Counted from the first letter of the stretch, positions 1-6,952 are shown. The stretch is 8,072 nucleotides of DNA from an uncultured Planctomycetaceae bacterium (GCA_937900985.1 CALCGM010000681.1:1-8072), one strand, 5' to 3'. Made by a program: numbers and translations. The notes: generated from the letters alone by a model not told the origin.

Positions 1-4
1 AAAA

Positions 5-1780
5 TTAGTCACCTCCCGCCGCCCTGTCCATCGCAGCGGCACCGTCGGCCCCCTCGCGGATGAGAAACTGCCCCGTCGCCTGCTCCCACGGCAGCTCGAG
101 CAGCTCTCCGCCGGGCCAGCGAATCGCCAAGGAAAGCGGTTTTTCGGTGTCTCCCAGGCCCCACACCAGGGCTCTGGAGCCAGCCGAGAGGTAGCTGCCG
201 CCCCCCGTCACCTGCCGCAGCAGCCGGCGGCGGTCGGTCGTCAGGAGGGCGGTGGCACCGATCGCGTCGCGATTGCTCTGCGTGCCCACGAGCTTCACGA
301 CGAGCGGCTGATGAACGAGGTCGGTGGTGTTGATCAGCACCGCGAGGGGCTCGTTGGTCTGGCTGACCACGAGGTCGTCGTCGCCGTCGCCATCGAGGTC
401 GCCTGCCGCTGCCCCGCGGCCCATGTGGCCCTGTTGAAAGTAGTCGCCTGCGGTGTCGGCGATGTTGGCAAAGCGGCCGCCGCCGAGGTTGCGAAAGAGC
501 AGGGGCCGCTGCTTGAGCGGTGTGAGCGTGGGAAACTGCATCACATGACCGTTGGCCACAAAGAGGTCTTCGGCCCCGTCGAGGTCGGCATCGAGAAACA
601 TCGTGCCGAAGCCGACGTAGACCGCACCGACGGCGGTGATGCCCGACACCCCGCTGGCATGCTCAAAGGTCGCCCCGCCAAAGTTGCGGTAGAGGCCGAA
701 ACTCTGGCTCTCAAAGTTGGCCACCCAGAGGTCGGGCAGCCCGTCGAGATTGGCGTCGCCGACATCGGTGCCCATGCTGCCCTCCGGCTCACCGGTTTCG
801 CCGAGGGCGACGCCGGCGACGAGACCACACTCGGCGAGGGTACCGTCGCCACCGTTGCGGTAGAGCCGGTTGGGCGTGGTGTCGTTGGCGACGTAGAGAT
901 CGGTGTGGCCATCGAGGTCGATGTCGGCCGCCACCGCCCCGAGCCCCTTGCCCCCCTCGACAATCCCGGATGTCGTGGCGGCCTCTCGAAACCCGCCAGC
1001 CCCGTCGGAGAGCCAGAGTCGGTCGGTCACGCCGCGAAACTCACCCGGCGGGCAGACATCGCGGTGGCCCTGCACCACGCAGGGAGGATTGTTTTCGGGG
1101 CTCCAGTCGACATACCGCACGCAGTAGAGATCGAGATGGCCATCGTGATTGAAGTCGGCTGCTGCCGCGGTCGAATGCCAGCCGTCGCTGGCAATGCCGT
1201 GCTCGACTGCCGGCACTTCGCGAAAGCTGCCGTCGCCCATGTTGGCCAGCAGCCGGAGTCCGTCGTAGCCGGTGATCAAGAGATCGGAGAAGCCGTCACT
1301 GTCGAAGTCGCCCACCTCGACGCCGTGGGCGTAGAACGTCCCCCGCAGGATGCCGGCCTGCTCGCTTGAGGCTGTGAACATGCCGTTGCCATCGTTGCGG
1401 AAGAGTCCGTCGTCGACGGCCACGGGCGTGCACGACCCGTCGGCAAAGCGTCCTCCGCCGACGGCGAAGAGATCGAGGTCGCCGTCGCCGTCGGCATCGA
1501 TCAGGCCAACCCCGCAGCCGAGGCTCTCGAGAATGGCGAGGTTGCCCGCCTCTTCGCCGTTGACGGCGGTGAAACGCACGCCGCGTGCCTCAGCCTCGTC
1601 GGCAAACCGCACCGCCGGATCAGCCGGGCCTGCGGTCTGCGGCGTGGAAGGCCGCACGGGCGGCTCGGGCTCGGGGGCTGGTTGCTGCTGACATCCGCAG
1701 AGCAGGCTGCCAGCCAGAACAGCCGCGATCAGCGACCGGGCAGCCAGACGGCACAGCGGCAGTTGGACGAGTGCGGTCAT
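5..1780 (-). CDS. Secreted VCBS/FG-GAP beta-propeller lipoprotein with C-terminal ASPIC/UnbV domain (CRTAC1-like)
   Basis: The 591-residue product starts with a hydrophobic signal segment and an LCGC lipobox (putative lipidated Cys30), then a Pro/Glu-rich linker (about 31-45). Seven Asp-rich calcium-loop motifs of the DxDxDG type follow, near residues 95, 158, 209, 286, 342, 397 and 461, matching the spacing of a seven-bladed FG-GAP/VCBS propeller. Residues about 493-577 match ASPIC/UnbV: an SNRDAIGA segment, then GGGSYLS, GLGD and RWPGGE. I infer an extracytoplasmic, membrane-tethered, calcium-binding protein; ligand and enzymatic role are unknown. The ATG at 1780 is chosen because it lies one base after the upstream TPR gene's stop and directly precedes the signal peptide. 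An in-frame extension to 1915 would bury the signal peptide behind 45 residues and overlap the TPR gene. There is no clear Shine-Dalgarno, so translation is probably coupled. The stop codon is TAA at 5-7. Confidence 0.9.
   Translation of the reverse strand: MTALVQLPLCRLAARSLIAAVLAGSLLCGCQQQPAPEPEPPVRPSTPQTAGPADPAVRFADEAEARGVRFTAVNGEEAGNLAILESLGCGVGLIDADGDGDLDLFAVGGGRFADGSCTPVAVDDGLFRNDGNGMFTASSEQAGILRGTFYAHGVEVGDFDSDGFSDLLITGYDGLRLLANMGDGSFREVPAVEHGIASDGWHSTAAAADFNHDGHLDLYCVRYVDWSPENNPPCVVQGHRDVCPPGEFRGVTDRLWLSDGAGGFREAATTSGIVEGGKGLGAVAADIDLDGHTDLYVANDTTPNRLYRNGGDGTLAECGLVAGVALGETGEPEGSMGTDVGDANLDGLPDLWVANFESQSFGLYRNFGGATFEHASGVSGITAVGAVYVGFGTMFLDADLDGAEDLFVANGHVMQFPTLTPLKQRPLLFRNLGGGRFANIADTAGDYFQQGHMGRGAAAGDLDGDGDDDLVVSQTNEPLAVLINTTDLVHQPLVVKLVGTQSNRDAIGATALLTTDRRRLLRQVTGGGSYLSAGSRALVWGLGDTEKPLSLAIRWPGGELLELPWEQATGQFLIREGADGAAAMDRAAGGD
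1694..1780 (-). other. Lipoprotein signal peptide of the VCBS/UnbV protein
   Basis: Codons 1-29 encode a short N-region with Arg11 and Arg15, then a hydrophobic stretch rich in Leu, Ala and Ile (about residues 16-27), ending just before Cys30 in the sequence LCGC. This fits a type II (lipoprotein) signal, although Cys at -2 of the lipobox is not the most typical residue. The Gln and Pro/Glu-rich stretch after it looks like a flexible tether. If Cys30 is not lipidated, the segment could serve as an ordinary signal peptide or membrane anchor. Confidence 0.65.
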
Positions 1781-1781
1781 C

Positions 1782-3035
1782 TCAGGGAGCCGAGCTGTCG
1801 GTGGTGGGTGGCGATGGCTCACGCGAGCGTGCGGCATGCTCGGCGAGGAGCTGGCGAGCCGCGGCGTTGTCTGGATCGAGGTCGAGGGCTGCAGCGGACC
1901 ACTGCAGGCCTTCATCGTGCGACTTCCAACGATAGGTCAGGGCACCGATCTCGGCGCGGATCCCTGGATCCTGGGGGCGGCCCGGCAGGTCGTTGAGCAG
2001 GTCTCGCAGGCGGGCCAGTGGCTCTTCGGCAGCCTGCCGGTAAGCCAGGTGCTCCTCGGCGTCGTCTTCCCGGCCGGCCAGCCGCAGGGCCCGTCCGAGG
2101 GCATACCGCAGTTCGGCATCCTCCGGCCGAATCGACGCGGCGGCTGTCAGCCATGTCACGGCTGCCGCCGCGTCGCCCTCCACCAGCGCGAGCCGGCCAG
2201 CCGCCTCCAGCGCCGCCACGTCGCCGGGGTGATCGGCCAGCCAGCCGGCCAGCTCCTCGCGAGCGGCGTCGGACCCACCGGTGCGGGCCAGGCAGTTGCA
2301 GCGGCCGACAACCGCCTGGCCATCAGCGGGCTCCACCTCAAGGACAGCGGTCCAGGCGGCGAGCGCCTCGTCAAACCGCAGCAGCTTCTCCAGAGCCTCG
2401 GCGAGGCCGCGGCGGGACGCGATGTCGGTCGGATCCCGGTCGAGGGCGGCCCGGTAGTCGTCGGCGGCGGGCTCCCACTCCCGCAGCGAGGCATGAATCT
2501 GGGCGGTGATCGTGTGGGGGCCTGCATCCTCGGGGCGGTCCTGCCGCCAGGCATCGAGCACACGACGGGCGTTTTGCACCTGGAGCCGCTTGAGGGAGTC
2601 GCGGGCAAAGGCTTCGCAAATCTCGGGCAGGTCGGAGCCCGGCTCCATCAAGAGCGCATCCCAATGCTCCTGCATCGCATCGGTCTGGCCTGTCTGGGCA
2701 AGCGCAATCCACTGCTCCCGCTCAAGCTGGGCCACCGGCCAGCCGGCGTCGGCGGCTGCGAGCAGGCGTCGCCGCGCGTCTTGATAGCGGCCGTCGCGGC
2801 GGGCCAGCCGGGCCTCGAGAAATGCCGCTTCACCGCGTCGCGGCGAGAGCCAGCCGGCCACGGCCAGCCAGCGGGCTGCCTCGGCTTGCGATCGGTTGTC
2901 GAGCGCCACCCGGGCCTGCCAGATGGCAAACTCGCCGGCGGCCGCGACGAGCCCCACCGCGATCCCAGCGACCACGAGAGACCGCAGGATGCGGCGTTTG
3001 GCGGGAGCGACTCCGGAGCGTGTGGGCAGATCCAT
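1782..3035 (-). CDS. Membrane-anchored TPR-repeat protein
   Basis: The 417-residue product has a short basic N-terminus (KRR at 13-15), one probable transmembrane helix at about 18-36, and a long helical region. Degenerate tetratricopeptide repeats are clearest at about 173-206, 207-240, 273-306 and 359-392, each ending in the D/E-P-x-D/E turn typical of TPRs (for example LDRDPTD, LEVEPAD, SIRPED, LDLDPDN). The C-terminus is a Pro/Ser/Thr-rich tail. The topology predicts one anchor with the TPR solenoid on the outer face of the membrane, a protein-binding scaffold rather than an enzyme. The ATG at 3035 is preferred over TTG at 3041 because a GGAG at 3045-3048 sits 9 nt upstream of the ATG but only 3 nt from the TTG. 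The TGA stop at 1782-1784 is followed by one base and the ATG of the VCBS/UnbV gene, so the two are almost surely co-translated. A TPR gene beside a UnbV gene is a pairing I associate with planctomycetes. Confidence 0.88.
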   Translation of the reverse strand: MDLPTRSGVAPAKRRILRSLVVAGIAVGLVAAAGEFAIWQARVALDNRSQAEAARWLAVAGWLSPRRGEAAFLEARLARRDGRYQDARRRLLAAADAGWPVAQLEREQWIALAQTGQTDAMQEHWDALLMEPGSDLPEICEAFARDSLKRLQVQNARRVLDAWRQDRPEDAGPHTITAQIHASLREWEPAADDYRAALDRDPTDIASRRGLAEALEKLLRFDEALAAWTAVLEVEPADGQAVVGRCNCLARTGGSDAAREELAGWLADHPGDVAALEAAGRLALVEGDAAAAVTWLTAAASIRPEDAELRYALGRALRLAGREDDAEEHLAYRQAAEEPLARLRDLLNDLPGRPQDPGIRAEIGALTYRWKSHDEGLQWSAAALDLDPDNAAARQLLAEHAARSREPSPPTTDSSAP

Positions 3036-3044
3036 CCTCAAAGG

Positions 3045-3048
3045 CTCC
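3045..3048 (-). promoter_or_regulatory. Ribosome binding site of the TPR gene
   Basis: Read on the minus strand this is GGAG, 9 nt before the ATG at 3035. It decides the start of the TPR gene against the TTG two codons upstream, which would leave a spacing of only 3 nt. Confidence 0.55.
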
Positions 3049-3069
3049 GGCTAAGCGAACGACCACTCG

Positions 3070-3099
3070 AGTATCTCGCTGCTGCAAAGGCGGGGTCAA
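3070..3099 (-). promoter_or_regulatory. Putative sigma70-like promoter for the TPR-VCBS/UnbV operon
   Basis: On the minus strand TTGACC (3094-3099, five of six matches to the -35 consensus) is followed after 18 bases by GATACT (3070-3075, four of six to the -10 consensus). Transcription would start near 3063 and leave a leader of about 28 nt containing the GGAG ribosome binding site. The position in the only sizeable intergenic gap of the window supports it. The consensus comes from model bacteria and may not describe this organism well. I found no equally good pair on the plus strand for the divergent amide synthetase gene. Confidence 0.4.
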
Positions 3100-3111
3100 G
3101 CGACACGTCGC
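3100..3111. promoter_or_regulatory. 12-bp near-palindrome next to the -35 element, possible operator
   Basis: The sequence GCGAC-AC-GTCGC is a pair of perfect 5-bp inverted arms around a 2-bp centre. It directly abuts the putative -35 box of the minus-strand promoter and lies about 65 bp upstream of the plus-strand start at 3177. It could be a dimeric regulator site acting on both divergent genes. A 10-bp match of this kind is not rare in GC-rich DNA, so this is only a suggestion. Confidence 0.2.
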
Positions 3112-3176
3112 AGCGGCGGCCGGTAGACTTTTGCACTTCTTGTTTTTCCCACACCGCTCCTGGGCGAGACCTTCTC

Positions 3177-4508
3177 ATGCACCATGCCGAACCGATCGAA
3201 CGCCTGGTCAACCTGCTCGATCCCGCAGGCAACCTGATCTTCAACATGACGCTCGACGAAGCGGTTGCGCGAGTCGGCTCTGGCGATCCGGCGGCAGTCC
3301 GCGAGATCGAGGGGCAGTTTGCCCTGGTGCACCGGGAGGGAAAGCAGATTCGCATGGCCCGCTCACTCGGCCGGCCGCTTCGCTATTTCATCGCCAAGAA
3401 GGCGGCCGGGCCGGTGCTGATCACCGCCGACCGAATCGACACGATCGCTGCCTGGCTTGAGCAGGAGGGGCTCGCGGATCAGTTTCATCCGTCCTACACC
3501 CGCATGGTGCCGGCCCACCACATCATGGAGCTGGCCCTGGTCGGCTGCCCCGATCCCAACCCCACCTGCACCCGCTTCTTCACGCCGCAGCGGAACCGCT
3601 GGTCGACCGACCTCGACGACATCGGCCGCCGCTACATGATGGCCGTGCGGGATGGGATCGATCACTGGCTCGATGCTCTCGGGCCTCGCAAGCCGATCGG
3701 CGTGCTCTTCTCCGGCGGCATCGACAGCGGTTCGCTGGCGGTGCTCCTCCACGACCGACTGATGGCCCGCCGCGAGCCTCCGCAGCGGCTGAAGGCCTTC
3801 ACGCTCTCCGTCGATGCCGATGGAGCGGATCTCCGCCAGGCGCGTGAGTTTCTCCGCGCACTGAAGATGGACTATCTGCTTGAGGCGGTGGAGGTGAAGC
3901 CGGAAGAGATCAACATCGTCGAAGCGATTCGCGCGATCGAAGACTACAAGCCGCTCGACGTGCAGGCGGCGGCCGCCACGCTCGCGCTGTGCCGCGGGAT
4001 CCGCAGCCGCTACCCCGAGTGGAAGCATCTCGTCGACGGCGACGGAGGGGATGAAAACCTCAAGGACTACCCGATCGAAGACAACCCGGAGCTGACGATC
4101 CGCAGCGTGCTCAACAACCTGATGCTCTATCAGGAGGGCTGGGGCGTGGAGGCGATCAAGCACTCCCTGACCTACTCCGGCGGTCAGAGCCGGGGCCACG
4201 TGCGAAGCTACGCGCCCGCTGCCACGCTCGGCTTCCAAGGCTTCAGCCCGTATGCCCTGCCGGACGTGATCGAAGTGGCCGAGGGCATTCCCTTTATTGA
4301 GCTGACCGACTGGGACCACGAACGGCTCTACGCCCTCAAGGGCGAGATCGTCCGCCGCGGCATCCGCCTGCTGACAGGCCGGGAGATGCCGGTGTTTCCC
4401 AAACGGCGCTTTCAGGCGGGGATCAGTGCGGAGGGAACGACCGAAGCGATGTTTCCCTCCAGCCCAGCCCTCTACCGGCGAGTGTTTCAGGAGTGCTGGA
4501 GTTTGTGA
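3177..4508 (+). CDS. Asparagine-synthetase-like ATP-dependent amide synthetase with reduced glutaminase domain
   Basis: The 443-residue product carries the N-type ATP pyrophosphatase P-loop SGGIDS at 179-184 (3711-3728) and the asparagine-synthetase signature GDGGDE at 288-293 (4038-4055). Near the C-terminus FPKRRFQAG (407-415) resembles the R-P-K-x-x-F tail of AsnB-type enzymes. Residues about 44-83 keep traces of the class II glutaminase fold (IEGQFALV, ARSLGRPLRYF), but the protein starts MHHAEP, so the Cys that must follow the initiator Met in an active glutaminase is absent. Length is below the 500-650 residues usual for AsnB. Inference: it adenylates a carboxylate and joins it to ammonia or an amine not derived from its own glutaminase, as beta-lactam synthetases and lasso-peptide cyclases do. 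The substrate is unknown. ATG 3177 is the first start after the promoter gap; the ribosome site is weak, and ATG 3246 is a less likely alternative. The reading frame stays open upstream to 1836, but that stretch is antisense to the TPR gene. Confidence 0.85.
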   Translation: MHHAEPIERLVNLLDPAGNLIFNMTLDEAVARVGSGDPAAVREIEGQFALVHREGKQIRMARSLGRPLRYFIAKKAAGPVLITADRIDTIAAWLEQEGLADQFHPSYTRMVPAHHIMELALVGCPDPNPTCTRFFTPQRNRWSTDLDDIGRRYMMAVRDGIDHWLDALGPRKPIGVLFSGGIDSGSLAVLLHDRLMARREPPQRLKAFTLSVDADGADLRQAREFLRALKMDYLLEAVEVKPEEINIVEAIRAIEDYKPLDVQAAAATLALCRGIRSRYPEWKHLVDGDGGDENLKDYPIEDNPELTIRSVLNNLMLYQEGWGVEAIKHSLTYSGGQSRGHVRSYAPAATLGFQGFSPYALPDVIEVAEGIPFIELTDWDHERLYALKGEIVRRGIRLLTGREMPVFPKRRFQAGISAEGTTEAMFPSSPALYRRVFQECWSL

Positions 4509-4529
4509 GTGCAGACGGGCTGATGCTCG
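4509..4529. other. Convergent 21-bp gap between the amide synthetase and flavoprotein genes
   Basis: This is the only DNA between the TGA of the plus-strand gene and the TAG of the minus-strand gene. I see no GC stem followed by a T-run on either strand, so any transcript end here either depends on a factor or lies inside the opposing coding regions. Convergent readthrough could produce antisense RNA over both 3' ends. Confidence 0.5.
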
Positions 4530-5999
4530 CTACCGCGGGGCGGTGTGGGCGAAGCGGTTGGCGGCGGCGGGGTTGAAGAGGCCTGCGGTGTCCCAGCTGG
4601 CGAGAGCGTGGCGAAGCGCTGCCAGCGTGTGCTCCACAGACACTCTGCCGGCCGCCGCCTGCAGGAGCCGCTGCCGCTGGCTGCCCAGCGCGGTTCGCAG
4701 CGGCATGTCGTCGGCGGCAAGGAAGCCCAGGCTGTGCGGCGGGCTGCCGGCGGTGGCGGCCTGCTCAAAGCGAATCGTGGCCAGGAAAAAGAGGGTGCAG
4801 GCGGCGCGAAAAAGCCTCGGCTCGGTCATCGTGGCGTAGGCGAGGCTCACCAGCTGGTCGATCCACCGCACCTCGTCGGTCACCGCCCGGCCATAGGCGA
4901 GCCAGGCAGGGTCGTCGCAGCGGTCGGCGAGCAGGAGGTCGGCGATTCGTGCCACACCGTGCACGCTGTGGGCAATGCCGGTGCTGTGCAGCGGGTCGAC
5001 GAAGCCAGCGGTGGTGGGCAGCATCGCCCAGCCGGCTCCGGACGCCTCGGACCAGAGCCGCCGCAGGGGGCCTGCCGCGGCGAACGGCCGCACCGGCTCA
5101 GCCTGCGCGACGATGTCCCAGAGCGATGGAGCTCGGGAGACTGCGTCGCGCCAGAGCTTCGCGAGGTCGGCTGCCGGGCGTGGCGGGTCGCCGGGCTCGA
5201 CGAGCCCGACGCTCGTGAGGCCGCTGTCAAACCGCAGCATCCACACCCAGCCGTGCTCAAGGATGTGGTGCTGCGCGGCGTCGTCGGAGCGAAACGGCGC
5301 GAGCGTGGAGTGGTCGCCTGCGGCCATCCGCGCGGCATCCCAGCTGCCGACGCCGCGAAGGTGCGTGTAGATCGCGGAGGTGTGGGTCTCAAGCGAGGCA
5401 TCGAGCCGCTCCAGGCCCAGCCGGTGGCCGAGCACGCCGCTCTGGCCGCTGGCATCGATCACGAACCGGCATGTTGCCCGCTCGTGTCTGCCGCTCTCCT
5501 GCCGCCACGACACCTGCCAGCCTCGGCCAGATCGCTCCAGCTGCTCGAGCGTGCAGCCCTCGCGGACCACCGCTCCGGCCGCCGCAGCCTGTGCGAAGAG
5601 AAAGGCATCGACGTCGGCCCGCAGCCAGTGGGTGTCGCTCTGCTCGTCGCTGCCGCTGGCTGCCACCAAGAGTGACACGGCGTGGTCGGGCGTGTCGTGA
5701 TAGGCCGCGCCAGCGGTGTGGTGGAAGTAGGAGAAGCCCCGCTTTTTTCCGCAGCCGAGCTGGGGCAGGGCGGCCTTCCAGCTGCCGTAGCGGGAGAGGG
5801 CGGCAAGCGCTGGCAGCTGGTATCGCGAGGCGAGGTCGGCAATCACCATGTCGGCGGCGGGTGTGCTCGACTCGCCGATGGCAAACCGGGGATGGTGGCC
5901 GCGGTCGATGATCGTCGCTCGCATGCCTTGGGAGGCGAGGATCCAGGCCAGCATGCTGCCGGAGAAGCCGCTGCCAAGGATCAGCACATCACCGGTCAT
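4530..5999 (-). CDS. FAD-dependent oxidoreductase of the flavin-dependent halogenase-like superfamily
   Basis: The 489-residue product opens with a Rossmann FAD motif (GSGFSGS, residues 9-15). It then shows GESSTP at 42-47, matching the GES/GEA-x-x-P motif of tryptophan and phenolic halogenases. A KKRGFSYF segment (85-92) places Lys85/86 where halogenases carry their catalytic Lys. DASGQSG (182-188) and FVDPLHSTGIAH (333-344) complete the flavin site. The halogenase WxWxIP signature is only partly kept: WVWMLR at 251-256, with Leu-Arg in place of Ile-Pro. It may therefore be a halogenase, a monooxygenase or a dehydrogenase/reductase acting on a bound or bulky substrate; I cannot decide from sequence. 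Its ATG at 5999 overlaps the radical SAM stop by 4 bp (ATGA), so the pair should be translationally coupled and is likely to share a pathway. No separate ribosome site is evident. The stop is TAG at 4530-4532. Confidence 0.85.
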   Translation of the reverse strand: MTGDVLILGSGFSGSMLAWILASQGMRATIIDRGHHPRFAIGESSTPAADMVIADLASRYQLPALAALSRYGSWKAALPQLGCGKKRGFSYFHHTAGAAYHDTPDHAVSLLVAASGSDEQSDTHWLRADVDAFLFAQAAAAGAVVREGCTLEQLERSGRGWQVSWRQESGRHERATCRFVIDASGQSGVLGHRLGLERLDASLETHTSAIYTHLRGVGSWDAARMAAGDHSTLAPFRSDDAAQHHILEHGWVWMLRFDSGLTSVGLVEPGDPPRPAADLAKLWRDAVSRAPSLWDIVAQAEPVRPFAAAGPLRRLWSEASGAGWAMLPTTAGFVDPLHSTGIAHSVHGVARIADLLLADRCDDPAWLAYGRAVTDEVRWIDQLVSLAYATMTEPRLFRAACTLFFLATIRFEQAATAGSPPHSLGFLAADDMPLRTALGSQRQRLLQAAAGRVSVEHTLAALRHALASWDTAGLFNPAAANRFAHTAPR

Positions 6000-6952
6000 G
6001 ACAGGCAGCCACAGGAGAGAGCCGGCAGGGAGGCGACGGCCTGTGCCCGATTCATCAGGGCGATCCGCTCCCGCCGCAGGGCACGACAGCCACCGCAGCT
6101 GCCGGCGAGCCTGTCAAAATCCCAGAGATCGGTGGTCACCACACGGCCCGCGGGCCTCGGCAGGGCGAAGCTCCCGGCGGCCACGGCTTCCAGATCGCCT
6201 GCTGTGGGCAGCGCTAGCGATCCGTCGGCCAGGAGCTGGTCGACCCAGCCGTTGCCTGCCCGCAGCGGCACGATGCTCACATGCCGTACGCCGCAGGCGA
6301 TGGCAAAGGCCACCGACTCCAGGCACCAGCCGACCGCCTCGGACGGTGGGATGCCCGGCACTCCCAGCAGCACAAAGGCCCGCGTGTCGATGCCTTCGCC
6401 GCGGAGCCGCTCGCAGCCGCTGCGGAAGTCGTCGAGCGTCATCTGCTTGTTGAGGCTGGCAAGGGCCTTGGGCTCCGCGGTCTCCAGCCCCATCGCCACT
6501 TCGAGCCGGCCGCGACACGCATCGCGAAACCGCAGCACGGTGTCGCCGAGCAGCCGCGGGTGGTTTTCCACAACGACCCGCTCGAAGGGAGCGACGAGCT
6601 CCGCGATGGCCGGCAGGTCCTCTTCCGGCACACTGCGCGAGTCAAAAAAGTTGCTGCTGTTGTAGAGCTTGACCCAGCGGGGCGGCTGGCCGTCGGCCGC
6701 AGACAAGGCGAGGCCGTGGCGAATCTGGGCGGGGAGGGAGCCCCGTGCCGTGGGCGTGGGCAGCGTGTGCCGCCAGAGGTCGCACATGCTGCAGGTGAAG
6801 CGGCATTCAGCGCCGGTGAGCAGCATCACCCGGGTGCACACACCGACGCCCGCCGAGGCTGTCTCGGTTTCATCCCAGACCGCCTGCGGCACGTCGGCAG
6901 CAACCGAAGCACGCGGCCCTCGCAGCCTGCGGATCTCGGCCGTGGCAGCCAT
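5996..6952 (-). CDS. Radical SAM enzyme of the TIGR01210/RaSEA-like type
   Basis: The 318-residue product has the radical SAM cluster motif CRFTCSMC (Cys50, Cys54, Cys57; 6782-6805), a CX3CX2C site for a 4Fe-4S cluster that cleaves S-adenosylmethionine. Downstream segments KLYNSSNFFDSR (95-106), VVVENHPRLLG (126-136), VAMGLETA (152-159), LNKQMT (167-172) and PLRAGNG (229-235) follow the order I recall for the archaeosine-synthase subunit RaSEA and its bacterial relatives. Bacteria are not known to make archaeosine, so the substrate must differ. The last 33 residues hold four cysteines (286, 289, 314, 316), a possible auxiliary Fe-S or metal site. Start ATG 6952 lies 5 bp after the DUF1552 stop, and the gene ends in a 4-bp overlap with the flavoprotein gene, so it sits in the middle of an apparent three-gene operon. 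No good Shine-Dalgarno is visible. Family-level confidence is high; specific function is unknown. Confidence 0.87.
   Translation of the reverse strand: MAATAEIRRLRGPRASVAADVPQAVWDETETASAGVGVCTRVMLLTGAECRFTCSMCDLWRHTLPTPTARGSLPAQIRHGLALSAADGQPPRWVKLYNSSNFFDSRSVPEEDLPAIAELVAPFERVVVENHPRLLGDTVLRFRDACRGRLEVAMGLETAEPKALASLNKQMTLDDFRSGCERLRGEGIDTRAFVLLGVPGIPPSEAVGWCLESVAFAIACGVRHVSIVPLRAGNGWVDQLLADGSLALPTAGDLEAVAAGSFALPRPAGRVVTTDLWDFDRLAGSCGGCRALRRERIALMNRAQAVASLPALSCGCLS

Noticed and set aside
311..1369. Long plus-strand open frame of 352 codons opposite the VCBS/UnbV gene
   Set aside because: It lies wholly antisense to a gene with clear domains; its Val/Ala/Glu/Gly-rich composition is the usual complement of Asp/Gly-rich calcium-loop repeats in GC-rich DNA.
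1781..1915. Start of the VCBS/UnbV gene at 1915
   Set aside because: It would place 45 non-hydrophobic residues before the signal peptide and overlap the TPR gene by more than 130 bp; ATG 1780 fits both the signal peptide and the operon junction.
1836..3176. Upstream in-frame extension of the amide synthetase gene, which would add 447 residues
   Set aside because: The stretch is antisense to the TPR gene, has low-complexity composition with no recognisable domain, and the family-like sequence begins only after ATG 3177. The openness comes from high GC content.
3363..4319. Minus-strand open frame of 318 codons opposite the amide synthetase gene
   Set aside because: No recognisable motif, and the opposite strand carries diagnostic SGGIDS and GDGGDE motifs.
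4532..4544. Hairpin ACCGC-GGG-GCGGT near the convergent gene ends as a terminator
   Set aside because: The 5-bp stem lies within the last codons of the flavoprotein gene and is not followed by a T-run on either strand, so it lacks the signature of an intrinsic terminator.
4545..5675. Plus-strand open frame of 376 codons opposite the flavoprotein gene
   Set aside because: It is antisense to a gene with a complete FAD-binding motif set; composition and lack of domains mark it as a GC-driven shadow.
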